From Ischnura elegans (lineage: Eukaryota > Arthropoda > Insecta > Odonata > Coenagrionidae): a stretch of 64,000 nt of DNA. The number at the start of each line of letters is the position of its first letter. The stretch's first letter is position 1. Shown here one piece after another: positions 34,284 to 49,200 of this stretch. The position numbers were made by a program, and so were the translations under genes. The stretch lies in contig NC_060251.1 of assembly GCF_921293095.1 (NCBI RefSeq), positions 56,313,585-56,377,584 of the forward strand, written 5' to 3'. The notes under the pieces were generated by a model, which was given only the letters and a program-made list of their open reading frames with translations, was not told the DNA's origin and made no database searches.

Positions 34284-37200
34284 CTGAAAGAGAAGTCATG
34301 CTTTAGTACTTGGTCTTCAAGGAAGATGATCAAGAGAGAATATGAAACCTTGAAGAAATGGATGAAAATAAGGAACAAAGATTATAAGAAAAAATCCAGA
34401 TGTGTTAGACACAAAAGAAAAGAATCTGCAAGGGGTAAGTCAGGTGATTACTGGGTTTTGCAGACTCGGACAAGTGTAGATGGCGCAAGATGAGAGAAGA
34501 AACAACTACCCATCTATTATGTGCCGCAATCATGAGGAGTCAATATAAACAATTGAGGTCACCTTCTTTAGAGCCAGGGAGGGAAGAGATCTTCCCATTG
34601 GGGACCTCTGCACTACAGACATAGGCCTCTATGGGTCATCAGTCATCAGTGGTGAGCACAATAGACCCTCAAAGGCACTACACACGCTTGGACCAAACCA
34701 CCCAAGTGTCAGGACTGACTACATTGGCACCGATGGTTGGAGGGTGCGTAGGCCTGTTGCCCGACAAAGACAGTCGGGCGGTTGGTACAGAGAGACCATC
34801 CAACCGCCAACGGCCCTAGCCCGATTTCTGTGGTGTCACAACGTCTGTACCATTATATGCTATTTTTTCTATCAATTTGTGGTTTGATCTTGCCAAGCAA
34901 TTCCATGAAACACACTTTGCCCATCCTCAAATAATTTCGGAAATCATTTCCATTCAATTCTCAAAGTAAATTCATGCGGGTGAAACTTCAAACAACCATT
35001 TCTTCGCCCATACTCTTTTCTTTTTATATGTCATCAATGAGAATCTAATTGGCTGAAGCAAAACCCATTTTTTGATTTTTCTAAAAATGTGGAGCCATTG
35101 CCAACACTAGCCGAAACCGCAACTTCACTCCACGTGATCACCCTGCATACTGAGGAATATTTGGTAAGTTGGCTGGGTCGGGTGGATTGGTTTGGATGTC
35201 TGTAGAGCTTGCCCTGACAGACATGGTCAGGGAGTTCAGTCATGTCGGGTGATCGGATCAGAACGGGTGTAGCGCCTAATAGGTCTAAGTGCCCACTTCT
35301 ATTGTACCTAATCTAATCATAGTCAGGTGGTGGCCACATAAGGGTAAAGCAAATGAATTGCTGGATGAAATTTTTCATGAGCCTTTGTATTTTATAGCCA
35401 TTCTTCCCTTCAACGATAGTTTGTCACACAATATGTATTGTGTTTCATTATGTAGCCGATTAACTGTCTCATCATTTACCCATTGTATACAGGAGATTTC
35501 TCTCCTTTTCTTGGAACTTTCAGATTATTCATGTCATCTATCCATTTTCATCACCACAACAATTCTTTTCAAATATCTTAGTGACTGGTCCAGTTATATA
35601 AGCTTGGAATGTTTCAAGCAGCGTCGTGGAAGGAGATGGGACCTGCGACTTTAGGGATGTGCGATGGGGAGAGAGAGGCAGGCACTGCCATATTTCCTAT
35701 AAATATTTCGTCGGTGAATGAAAACAAAAGATAGTCATGAAAACCCTTTTTCTACTTGGCAACACAGCAACTTACTCATGAAGTGTACTCCGTGGAGGTA
35801 TGTTAGCGACTGAATTTCTCAGTGGCTAAGCTCCACCAATGGCATTTTGGTTGGTTATCAGGAAGCCACGTACCCTTTATCCTCATCCCGCGAAAAACTT
35901 GGGCCTGCTTCTTAGTCACAAAGATATTTGAAATAAATCCTAAGCTACAATGCTTATCAAAGTCTAATTGGTCACATTGACCAAATTTTTTTACTGCCAA
36001 TTACGATAACAGTTTGGAAAATTAAGAGACGCATGCATATTTTTTTTCTATTATTTTAAATCTCTCACCAACTTCTTGAGCAATAAATAATTTCTCTTTT
36101 TACCAATTCCATCCCTAAATAAGCAGTCATCTCTGCCCAAATAAATGGACTGCTACTTTAATTATATCATCAACTCATGAAAGGTAGGTGGCAAATTTCG
36201 AGTTTTATTTTTAATTTTAGACCTGTGAGCAAATGGCTGAGTGAAGAATATTTATTTTGTTGAAATTTAACAGTCAAATTCTTTTATATTTGGAAAGAAT
36301 TGTGATTTTCATTTTGAGTGAATAACACCAATGTTACCACCACCGATAACCTCGAACCTCACATGGGGAACACATATAAAGAATATTTGCGGCATAGCCC
36401 TGAAGAAATTAGGATTCGTCAAGCGTATTGTGGGAAGATTTTCGAATGAGAAAGTTAAAGAAAGGTGCTATTTCACGCTCGTCCGACCGCACCTTGAAAA
36501 TGCTGCGAGCGTATGGGATCCCGCGCAGAAAGACTTAATCCGCGAACTGAATAAAATACAAAGGAAGGCTGCGCGTTTCGTCAAAAACTGTTACGGGCGT
36601 ACAGACAGTGTTACCCAGATGTTAAGCGAATTAGGCTGGGAGCCATTGGAGACTTGGAGGCTGCGCGCTAGGCTTAGATTGCTTCAACAATTGAGAATGG
36701 ATATCTTTAAGAGCAAAACAGTGAACATAATATTAGAGCCACACTATATTTCCAGGTCCGATAGAAGCGATAAATTAAGAGAGATGTTTTGCCGAATGGA
36801 TAGATATGGGAATTCGTTTTTCCCTCGAACAATAAAGGACTTTAATAAACGCTTGTCCCAACCTCGTTAGAGCACTTTTTTTTTAAGCTGTAAACGGCTG
36901 GTGTCCTAACACCCCCTGCCACACGCCTTTTAGGCGGCTTGCGGGGTATTATGTAGATGTAGATGAATGTGGGGACAGGAAGCAGGGTAGTTTTTGAGGA
37001 AGGATTATGGTAGACATGATGATTATTGTTACTGTATGTGAATGTTATGGTCCTACTCTATTTCTTTGAGTATTTATGAGGCAACTGTTAACCCTTTTGA
37101 GATGGTGGAGGTCTCACCTCGCATAACTGCTGTACTGAGCCCCAAGAGACTCTTCCATCCCCTCTGCACGGAGCATTTTTCAGGAAATTCGTTAAGAAGG

Positions 37201-40200
37201 GTCTCGCTGATAATCAAGCACTCTCAGCACCAACCTTTTCGACCATTCCTAGAGGTGACTCTGCATTATGTCAGGGTAGTTGGGCTCCCTCCTTTCGGGG
37301 TTAATAACTCTACCAGCGGCATTGGTTCATGGTCAATCATGCTTCGTTAATATGAATTAGCGAAATGGATAATTGTTGCTTGAACGTAAATTGCAGACTT
37401 TGAATTGAATTCCTCGTTTGATTCTGAGAATTGTCAAATTTTGAACGAAGCTTTACCATCAATATTAGTGCTTTTAAACCAGCAACAATTTCCATGTTGG
37501 TGTATATACTGAAATCGAGATATAAGTCAATGTTCATTGTAGAATTTCATTTAAAAATTGTAAACGCTGCTAAAAAGAAGAATAATTCAATTGTTAGTTT
37601 ATATTTTTTGAGAAAGGAACAAATATTTATTTCACAAAATGACTGGATTAAGAATTGTATGACCGTGGTCCCGTACCACTAAGAGGGGTAATATAAGACG
37701 AGGGGTTCGTGTACCGGCTCCCGGATTTCGAGGGTAAAGCCTAAGCCCCGCTGTGTTGGGTCCAGAAACAAAGACATCGCACATCTGTGACCGTCATAAA
37801 AGGGGGAGGAAACATATGTATTTGGCATTCGTTCACCTGCGTAGGATAATCTCCAATGAAAATTTGCAGCTTTTGTCTCCCTGGTCAAGAAACATCCAGA
37901 TGCATATTTTTCCCTTCAGTAGGGAAAAGGTTAACTCTTTTAGTGTGTCGGGCCAATATATCGGCTTTTGCCTCTCAGGCAAAAAGTGAGCCTGGCCGAT
38001 ATATCCGCTCTTACATAGTCCATTATTTAATATGCTATAACATATTGCATTGATATATTTTATTTCTACAAAAAGAAGAATCTTTTTACAGCTGAGAATA
38101 CAAGCATAGAAGTAAGAAAACAATTCATCAGATGCTACATATGGAGTATGTTTCTCTATGGAAGCGAGGCTTGGACGTTGACAGCAGCAGAGAAGTCAAG
38201 AGTGGAAGCATTCGAAATGTGGTGCTACCGAAGAATGATGAAGGTAAAATAGATTGATGGTGTAAGTAATGAGGAAGTGCTTGGAAGAGTGGGAGAGAAG
38301 AGAAGGCTCCTAAATACCTTAAGCAGAAGACGGGACAAATTAGGTGGCCAAATTTTGAACCACAATGACCTGATGAAGACTGTCGTAAAAAGACAGTTGG
38401 AAGGGAAGAAGGGCAAGAGATGACCCCGAATGAGTTACATAGGACAGGTATTAAAGGATGTAAAAGAAAAGAAATATGTAGCTATGAAAAGGTTAGAGGA
38501 TAAGAGAGAGAAGTGGAGAGCTACATCAAACCAATCTTAGAATTGTTGACTAATGATGATGATATTTTATTTCAGTTAACATAAATATATTTTGTCAATA
38601 TTAACCAGTTTAACCTCAATAATAAAAAGAAAACTTATGGATATGTAATACAATAATTTTGCATTTTTTCCTAGTTGCTGCATTTTATGAAAATACCTCC
38701 CGCATTTTTTGCCAGTACCCCACAAAGAAGGATGGCACTAAGAGGGTTAAGAAAGTGAATTCCATTAATATATTTTATTACTTACTTGTCGATCGAGCAG
38801 AAGTATGGAATGAACTGAGTGTAGTCCTTCACAAAGGTGGCCTGAACACACGTGGACAGATGACGACAGAAGCCTTCTTGTTTTCCAGGTGTTTGACATT
38901 TTCCGTGAGTATCATTTTCCTATAAAGTAACATTTAATTATTTATGCAGAAATATTTTTAAGTAATAAGTGCAGTACTTTAATGACTGCATTTGTCTGAA
39001 TAAATTCAAGTAAATGTACATATTGGGCAACATCAAAAAGTGATGTATGACTCATTTGTTACTTGAAAGAAAAGATGCGAAGACATTGCAGAGCAGATTT
39101 AACCATAACTATGTTCTTTTTCTGCAATTTCACCTTCCTCATATATGTACATGTTTTAATTTGAAAAACCAAAAACTACAATATGGGAAAATTATCTCTG
39201 AAGAGTCATGGCTTTTGCATCCGTATACTTTGAAAATGCAATTGTCAAGTGACAAAGCCGATATATCTTCTATGGAATAAGAATTAATATTTCAGACTAG
39301 GGTTGATTGTATTATGAAGCAAGAAAATAGGAACTTCAAACCATAATCATATTCTGAGAATAACCAATTTGCACATATTCATTAACTGAGAAAAATTATA
39401 GGCTTGATTTTTAGAAAACAAGCAGAACTCCAAGGCTATAGCTTTATTTGACTTTCAAAAAGCACCTACTTTAATATTCAGGCCTTTTTCGTCAACAATT
39501 TTCATCATAATTTAGAGTTTAGAACATAGCATTAAGACTCCTTAGGTTATTATGTATTGATGATAAGTTTAACTATGGGTCAACTGCTATCTTGAATTAG
39601 TTCCACAAGTAACTGTCAAGCAATAAAGTTCATTGTTTCATAAATACATTTGACAAATACAATGACCTGGATGTTAAAAAAAATTTTATTACCTTCCATG
39701 TGCGGTTATCCACTGCATACAGCTCATCGGGTAATCCTGGCTGAGTGAAATTGAATTGACCCTCACTGGTGACATGATCTTCATACCACTCGATGTCTTC
39801 AATGGTAAGATGCTTGGCAACTGGAAGAAAAAGTATTAATGGTCTTTTATTTAATATTAATATCTAAATCTAATAAATATTAATTAATCTCTTTCATGAA
39901 GCAAATACCTGACAGACTTATCCATTTGCTCATCACCAGAAAGACCAAATTAACACTGCTAAAGCCATGAAATTTTCAGTTTGTATTTTAATAATAATAA
40001 TACAGTTGAGGACCTCAAATCTGTAATCCAGAAACCCAGAAAACCAGAAAGCCAGAACGTTTGAAAATTCCTCTGCGTGGTCGTGCGAAAGATCCACAGA
40101 GAAAAAATCATCTGCCTTGACTAGGATTCGAACCCGGATCCCCCGATTTCCGGTCGAGTGCTTTAGCCAGTTAAGCTATCGAGATATCATTCTTCCCTGT

Positions 40201-43200
40201 GGATATTTGTGGACTATACCGACAAGGTGGTATGGACTGCTGAGCATATGATGCGACTAGCAGTCCAAATCATGTGCACAGCGTCACAGCCGGAGAGCAG
40301 GCCCGGACGTAGAATGCGAAGAGGTGTTCGCTCTTGACTAGTTTAAAGTATACCGGGACTAGCCGTGGTGATAACTTTTAACGGGAGTCTCCTGCAATGC
40401 AAAATCGTGCGAAAGATCCACAGAGAAAAAATCATCCGCCTTGACTGGGATTCGAACCCTCTGATTTCCGGTCGAGTGCTTTAGCCAGTTAAGTTACCGA
40501 GGCGTCATTCTTCTCTGTGGATATTTGTGGACACCACCGGACGAGGTGTACGAGGTATCACCGCGGCTAGTCCCGGTATACTTTAAACTAGTCAAGAGCG
40601 AACACCTCTTTGTGTTCTACGTCCGGGCCTGCTCTCCGGCTGTGATGCTGTGGGCACGATTTGGACTGCTTGTGGCATCATATGCTCAGCAGTCCATACC
40701 ACCTTGTCCGGTATAGTCCACAAATATCCACAGGGAAGAATGACGCCTCAATAGCTTAACTGGCTAAAGCACTCGACCAGAAATCGGGGGATCCGGGTTC
40801 GAATCCCAGTCAAGGCGGATGATTTTTTCTCTGTGGATCTTGCGCACGATTGTGCATTGCAGGTGACTCCCGTTAAAAGTTATCACTGTGGCTAGTCCCG
40901 GTATACCTTAAACCCTCTGTGTAGTGTTTTGACTTGCCACCTTGTGGCACCACTCTCTAAGACATGTTCTGGGACGAGTAGGAAGTTAGCACACACTATG
41001 AACATATGTTAACAACCTAGGCAGGAACACATAGGGATCTCAAACATCGAGCACTAGAGCCTGAACGTATTCTTAAATTATTTAATTTGGCGACAAAATA
41101 TAGAAGCATTTGCACAGATTTACTATCAGAAAAAGGAAGGTATGGATAGATATCGCAACATCTGCTAGCGAATGCTATCAACGAAAGCTATTGAGCATGA
41201 ATAAAAAAAAGATGTATTTATTGCTCGTTCTCATCCAGTGTTAAGCAAGCATAGTTTATGCTGCGGAGGCTACGTTCATGATTTGAAGGCTTATTCGGCA
41301 AGTTTTTATTGAATATATTAAATTGAAATACTGCCAGGTTTATGCTAATAAATGTTAAAATCCCTTTCATGTCTAATTTCTGAGTTATGGTTTTATTGCA
41401 TTAAAATTCTCAAAAAAAGTGTACCACTTTTTCCGCGTGCTGAAGACCAGAAATCCAGAAAAACCAAAAATCCGGAAACCCTTGGTCCCAAGCTTTCCGG
41501 ATTTGAGGTCCTCAACTGTAATAAGTTTTATTACTCCGTACAGAAATTATATTTCTGCAGCAATTGTCAAGTGAATCTAGGTAGCCTAGGAGGAGAACCT
41601 GTTTAAGGCTATTATCAAATAATAATACATTCTGCTTTTACTTAAAGATACATATAACTCGTGTAGTGATACCACGACTATCTCTAGACAGTGTAAGTGC
41701 ACACCTTGAAGCTACTTATTAACAATTTATATACGTGTCTGAAAGTTCATAAGTCACATGTTCGTAAATTGAGGGCTTACTGTGCACAAAAATCCTATTT
41801 TAGATCATGAAGAGTCTTACTTCTGGTGTACCTATTAGTATTAAAGTAAATATCCATAAGGGACACTTTGATTAGACTTCTTAGGCATGCTTGCATGTCT
41901 TTGAAATGGCAGCACAGGAGTGCACCAATCTAGATCAGAATAAATATACCCCAGGACCGAGTGCTCACCATCCTCATCTCCATCTCCTCCCATGGTCGTC
42001 GCAGAATCCAACACATCTTCCTCATGCTCTGCTTCTGGAGAGATGTCAGCTGATGGGCGATGGAATGATGAGAACGTTGTGGTGTATGGTGGTGGACCAG
42101 GGCGATGAGTAGCAGCGAATCCATATGATGGGAATGGTGCAGCCAGCCCAAGTGGCCCAGGTGGGCCAAACATTCCGGCGCTCGCTACTGCCTGAGGCCG
42201 GAAGGAGCCTGAATGTGCTGCAACAGGCACTACAGAACATTGAAATTTTTCTCAATCAAGCCATTGAAGGGCCTTATTTACATGCCTTCCATCACGATCA
42301 TCAAATGGTCAAATTTTTGTTAGTACACACTCGCCACTTTATACCCTCCAAGTGCATAATTTTTCTTGATAAGCCATCAAAAAGAATTATTTCATTTGGA
42401 TGGAGGATAATTGGAGGAAGCATACGCAAGACTGTCCTTGAATTAGTATATGTGAGAGCCAACTTTCATTGAAAAAGTGGCACTACATCACCATGACAAC
42501 AATATGTATGCTAGAGGGATTGGAGAAAGAATTCAAAGGTCATACAGGACAATGCCTATTATTTCTGAGCAAATGTTCACCCAGGAAAATAAAACAGAAA
42601 TGCATACATAATTCCTGGCCTTTATACTGCAAGGAGAACATGATATGCAATGCTGAAAATGCTAAGAAAGTGTTAAAGTAAGTTGGACGTAATTATGTGC
42701 ACATATGACAATTTAAGAAAGATCCATGCTCTTTTAGAGCTATCGCATAACTACCAACAAATAACAACATCAATACATTAGATACTTTCAGCAAGCATAT
42801 TATTTAACATAAATTCTAAGTTTATAAACACTAAAGTAGCCTGATAGTGATGCGAAAAATGCATTATGAAATGGGTAAGATGGCATACTCAGTTTATTGA
42901 TTATAAGCTGCTCAATATTCAATGTCGAAATGGAGAAAATTTTCACGATCTTTAATGAAAATGAGCTAAATAGGCATCTTATAGATGCAAAACAAATCTT
43001 TTTAAGACAATACAATGCAAAAAATTAGTCATTACGCAGTTTGTTCTGGTTCAAAAGATTTGAGAGGTTGGTTATTTTTATTGGCAATACCTGTAAAAAA
43101 AATGTTAGGTTTGCACTAATTTCGTTGCAAAGGATTTGATACAAACACCTTTAATTCTCCCTAATGATTTTTATTAAATGACAATAAAAGCCATTCAGCA

Positions 43201-46200
43201 TTGCTGAAGCCAAACCTTGCAATTCACTTACTGCAAAGCACTAAATACCAGAGCTAGGGTATATAAAAATCAGATGGAGAGCATATATTAATATCCAGTA
43301 GGTAGTAAATATTTTTTTTAAACCAAATGTAGCTCTATTGCAATTATTGGCAGGCATAATAATAATCATTTTTGGTCAACGTGCCATTCCTTAATGTGCA
43401 ATGAAAAACATTTTTATTAGTCAACTTTGACACATAGGAAAGGGATGGTAGGAGGCCCCAAGTAAGTATTTAAAAACGATGACACTGCAGATGATTGTCA
43501 TATTGAATTATGGGAAAAAGTGTATCATTTATTATTAACTGGCTGACCCGGCGAACTTCGTACCGCCTAACAATCAATGAACTTACAGTTTAGTTACACC
43601 ATTTATAAATAAAGAGCGGCTGTATCGTTTTTAATCATGTTAAATTTATAATAATAAAATAAGGATACAAATTCAATAAAACTACGTAAATGAGTACCAA
43701 AATTTCTTGCCGGAAAGACATTTTCTTTATTGAATGTACATAGGGTGGATCGGAGCACGTTTACGCGAATTTTTTTCAATGAATTTTCTTACGCTTTAGT
43801 TTAAGAAATTTTGGGCCTTGTGGTTTTATGAAGCAGTTAATGAAATAAAAATTATGCGCATTCAGTTGTTGGCTTTATGTGTTATCAACCGTAAAAAAAA
43901 TGTTTTTAGGTCCAAGTCTGTTGCGTAAACTTGGCCCATTATAATAATAATAATAATAATCATTCATGGGGCAGGTTAACACAACGCCAGACCGATGCTT
44001 GACTGATGCTAAAATCGTGTAAGAAAAGCCCCTATGAAGCAGTATTCGTTTCAAATGACTTTAGGCGCGCCAGTTATAGTATCTATGCTTGAAAAAATGC
44101 ACTGCGAAAACGTGCTGCATGTGTAAACGCACCACAGTGTCCCCTACACATTCAGGTTTAGTGCTTTGCATCAAGCACTTTCTGATAAACAACAGTTTTT
44201 GTTTTGTTATCAGGCGCAAGATAAAGTGGATGAAGCTAAATAAATATAGCGAAGCGAAGCAGTAACGCAGCGAGGGGGTTTATTTGGGGTTAAAACCCCC
44301 CCAATAGCTCAGAGAATATTTTTATAAAACATTTGGTTTATAATACATTAGGGGGATGGATGAGTAACAAACAAAACATATTTAACTATTCACACAGCCG
44401 CAAAACCCACTATTTTGAACCATTTATGTTAAAAATGTCTGGGGGAGGGCCCCCACACCTCTCGCTTACCTTAGCATACCCTACACACCTGTAGCTGCGC
44501 CTAAAACCCCCCTATCCTTAATTCCTAGCTGCGCTCTTGAAGTGAAGGAAGAAATACAGCGGATGGTTTACCGACTCGTTAACATACCACGTTTAATTGA
44601 CCATGAGAAAATCATGGATTTTCATTAACACATGAGCACAAACATCACAAAAACTGAAAGACTGACCATTTGATTTGTTAATCGTTATCATGAATGCAAC
44701 ACGAATTGTAAATTGAATACGATTAAGCTCAAAAGGGCATATAAGTTGGGATCACGGAATCTTCGGAATGAGAACTTCCTCATCTTTGAGTTTTCCTTTA
44801 AGTAAAGTCGCGTGAATCACATTTATTATCAATTTTTTTAAATCACCAAACGCGTTCCGTTGGATAGTTATGGTTGGTTTAAGTTACGAAAGATCATGAA
44901 CACAAAGCCTACATTTAGCTGTAAATCATGCCTTGGTAAGCCAGGTACGTCCAAGGACTTTAAATATTCAGATAGATAATTGGTGATTTCGTTTTAGTTT
45001 GTTACACAGTTAAAAGATTAGAATTCATGCAGTGTACTAACTATTTGATCCTGATTTACCTAGTTTGAGTAATCCACATCTTCGTTCAAGGCCATCAAAA
45101 TTGTTCGCTCAATAACAAATTTTGATTTTTGTGGTGATCAATCATATTCTGGAACACTTTGTTGATGAGCTCACCTTCCGATGAAACTAATTTGCAAACA
45201 TGCTGACCAAGTGAAATCAAACTGCTCGATTCCTCCTCAGGAACACAGACATTACCCTTTGTCAACAATTGCTTGGAGATTTGTTTACAAACACAGTAGT
45301 GAAGAGTCAACTCGAGCTGGGCTTACAATAAGCTCCATTTAAATTTTTTTAATGCAATTTCAATATTTTGAATATACTTAGTGATTAAAATGTTATATTG
45401 CTACGAAGTGCGGTAATTAAATTGGTAAAAACAAAACAAATAATTTAATTTGTAGTTTTGACCGACTTATCAATTGTTGTTGCATTACTAACTCCTAAAA
45501 GCATATCACTAAGAAAGAGATGATTTTATTTTGTGAAATTATCCTTTTTTAAATGTCCTATATGTTATCTGGGGCTGAGACGAATCTAAAGAACCTAATA
45601 TCATTAAAATTGGTGCAGCAGTTCTCGAGTTATAAGTGTTCTAACTAACACGATTTTTTACTTTCTTTTACAGGCGGTCCCCGACTTTCGTACACAATGC
45701 GTTCCCGAAAACTTGTACGAAAGTCGAATTGTACGAAAGTCGAACCATTGACTACCATACTAATTAGGGGTTACGTTCCAGAAGAGCGGAATTTACGTAC
45801 TAAAACCTTTTTTTTCACGGAATTCATTTCAATTGACTTAATTTAAATAATATATTAATAAAACTCCTCAAATCATCTAATTTATTTCGAAAATACGCAG
45901 AAAATGCAAATATAAGTTTAAAAAACAAGAACTCCGTTGGCTATCGAGTGAAACTTCCTCTTGGCGTTTAAGTTGACATTCCACTTATTACGTCCACTAT
46001 AAATAAAAGGACATATCAAGTAGCATAAAAAAATGTATTCGTTGAACCCGCACTCTGGATACCGTCTAATTTTTACACCAAAATTCGACATTTGGCAGGT
46101 GACATTCGTGATCGCGTATATTCCGCATGTTATTCAAAAAAGACAAAATACAAACGGAATTCGGGTGATATTTCGTGCAATATCGTTGCTGAAGGTTTAC

Positions 46201-49200
46201 ATGAATAGGGTTGTTCAAGCCTATCAGAACGGTCTAAAAAAACGAATGTATATCACTTCTGATGTAATTTCATTTCGATTGGGATGAATGACAGATGCGT
46301 TGAAAAAGTAGTGATGGAATTATTAGCAATCAAAATTCGAACAATTTTAAACGCCGCCAAAAACGGTCGGCCATCTTGAAATAGAGGTGATGACGACACA
46401 AGCCTGTACGGCTGGCCTGTACCCTCGATCGCTCGATGCCAAGCTGAGTACTCTGCATGCCGACTGGACATTTGCCAAGGTTATTCCTTATTTTGAAATG
46501 GCCTATGTTGTGCATGAAGCTTCCGGATGGATCAAGGCGACATGAAATCCATTCTTCAAGTTAGGCAGGCAACGTATGTAGCGTTGACAGGAATTGAAAG
46601 TTTTGTATAGCTGCATTTGCTAGGAAACTACGTGCAGTGAACTTTCATTGTGCCTCTAGTGCAAGTGAACACAATTTGCGCCCTTGATGTACCCCTAAGT
46701 GAATGATTGCATATAGACGATGAAGTAAAGAGTGAAGTGAGTTGTGAATGTAACTGCTTCGACGAAATTATTTATTTCTTCCATGCTAGTTCAATCAACC
46801 CTATACATTTCGATCTAAGGTATCTAACTATTGCCTAGGGGATATGTTTCATATTTGAGCTAGTTGTGCTTTAGGGATACATCGAACGCATATTAATTTT
46901 CCATTGTTTGTTCGCTTCTAAGTTCCGTTTGATTTTATTACCTATTCATTTTGAGCATTCACGAGTGTTTACATTTCACGAATTTCGTTGCGCTGTTGTT
47001 TGTTTTTGTTTTGGTCATATTTTGGTTACGGTAAGAGTACGGGTAAGAGTAATAGTGAAATTCGAAGTTTTTTGGTGTTACAATAACCGGTTTAGCAATT
47101 TGTTTCAGCCTATTCATTTCATTGTCCTCGAAATGTCAATGTGAAATAACGTAAACTGATTCTAAGTCGTTAGTGATGAGTGAGAAGTGAGGTGTGGAGA
47201 ATCTTTCGAACTTCAAGGAGTGCAAATTCTTTTAGCGTGTGCAGAGTGATTGGAAAACCGATTATCATGTTTTATTAGTGTTTTATATTTATTGTGAGTC
47301 AAGTTTTTCATTGAATCAGTTGATTCGGAATATACTGATTATACGTATCAAAAAGACAGCTCGTGAAATATGTGCGTTGTAGTGCTATTTGTGATATGAT
47401 GAGCAATAAATATGTACAAGTAAGGGTAATTTTGCTTATTATTACTCTTATTAAAGGATAAATTTGGATTTTCTTTAAACACTGATCTGGCGGCAGACGC
47501 TGGAGATCTTGAAAAAAAGTGGAATAACCCTGCTGAGCCACTTAAACAACACTGCAGTAGGGCATCTACAGGCTTGTGACGTCACACATCAATTCAAGAT
47601 GGAAGTAGGGCTTTTTGGCGTAACGTAAAATTTGTCACTGTTTAAAGCCTTCTCTAAACATGTACAATGAAGAAAATAGCATAATATTATTGTCATTGCT
47701 CCTTCTGAAGCACGATCTTTCGATTTCTTAAATAAAAAAAATATGGTGAACAACCCTATTAAACAGCACTCAAACGAAAAAACACAATTAAAAAGAAGGT
47801 CTTACTAGTTTTATTGAAAGCTATTCGATGATGTCTAGTCAACTTCTTTTGAAAAATATCTTCAATGAAGGCTTTCCTCTTCTCTTGATAAAGGAGCCTA
47901 TAGCAGGCAGTCTCTCTCCCAAATAAATCACCTAAATTAGAGTCAATTACCAACAATTTACTTCATTATATACGTTCATATTGTTCGCATATACTGCCGA
48001 TACTGCAATTTGAAACAATTGAATGTTGGGATGCGCAATAAAAATGGCGGGAATTTTAAAAAAATTACGGACCAGCGTCCGAAAGTCCGAATTTAGCGTA
48101 CGAAAGTCGAGTAAAAGGTGTCAATTTTGAATGTACGAAAGTGCGAATTGTACGAAAGTCGAGTGTACGAAAGTCGAGGACCGCCTGTATATATGATGTA
48201 TGTATATAGATTGGCATTAGATGCTAGAATTCCGTCACTTTACAATCATGAAAATGCTTTCATCTATCATATCATTTTCATCATATCAATGTATCATTTT
48301 CCGTTTTTACAATGATGGATTCCTTCTAATTGTGGATAGATCAATTTCTGGTTATGATTTGAAAAATTATAAGGAAGTATCCCATCCTAGGTATAATTTC
48401 CCAGTGCCTAAACTTAAGACGTTAAAAGGAGCCTAATCACAAAAGTAGCGGAGAGGAAATTTAATTTATAAATGGTAGAAAACTCCAACCTATGCACTAA
48501 CTACAACAGTTTATGCTGTTAATTTGCTGAGAATTTTAAGTTAGCACCCTGATTGTGGTTATGTGAAACAGTTCATGCAATTGCTTCCCATGCCATGCTG
48601 AGCTGTGCATGTGAATATTTTGTTCCAGCCAATATTGCGGTTGAAATTCATTAAGTATTACTTACTAGGAGAAAAAAAATCCCCAGCATTAGGAATATAT
48701 CGATGGGCCTTTGGATTGATGACTCTCCTACCAATGCGGGCATACCACCTTGGTACTTTGGTCTCTTGTTTACATTGTTGAACACCGCAATTTCTGCCAG
48801 AGAGAAATTTTCACTTGTACAGCTTAGTTAAAAATGCATTCACCAAAAAGAGAGGGAAAGTAAGAGATTTTTGTTATACTCATGATGCTTAGGATTTTTT
48901 TTCTGTATTTGTCTCACTTGATTGTTATTAACTGCCATATGTAAATCTCTCTTAATAAAAGGGTGGTTTTTCAACTATCAATTAGAAAAAAAGAAGTGGA
49001 GAGGTATGCCATTTTACCAATTTTATTCTGGATGAATTGTCCATATCCTGGTCCCTTTTCTTTACCTTCTAGAAGTGGGTCAGTGAATGTACTGCTCACT
49101 GGTTTGGTAGGATCCACTCCCTTCTTTGGAGGCTTCACAACCACCAGGGAAGTAAGTGGAGTGACAAAACCATACTGTAAAAAAAATCATTAGCAAGAAT

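Noticed and set aside
40128-40812. Functional tRNA genes
   Set aside because: A and B boxes are present, but acceptor and anticodon stems do not pair and the units are repeated with SINE bodies.
42125-42472. 115-codon plus-strand ORF
   Set aside because: Largely antisense to the Pro-rich ITIH-like exon; no recognisable protein.
44610-45320. Host PIF1 helicase gene
   Set aside because: The motif set matches Helitron helicases, and stops and frameshifts break the frame.
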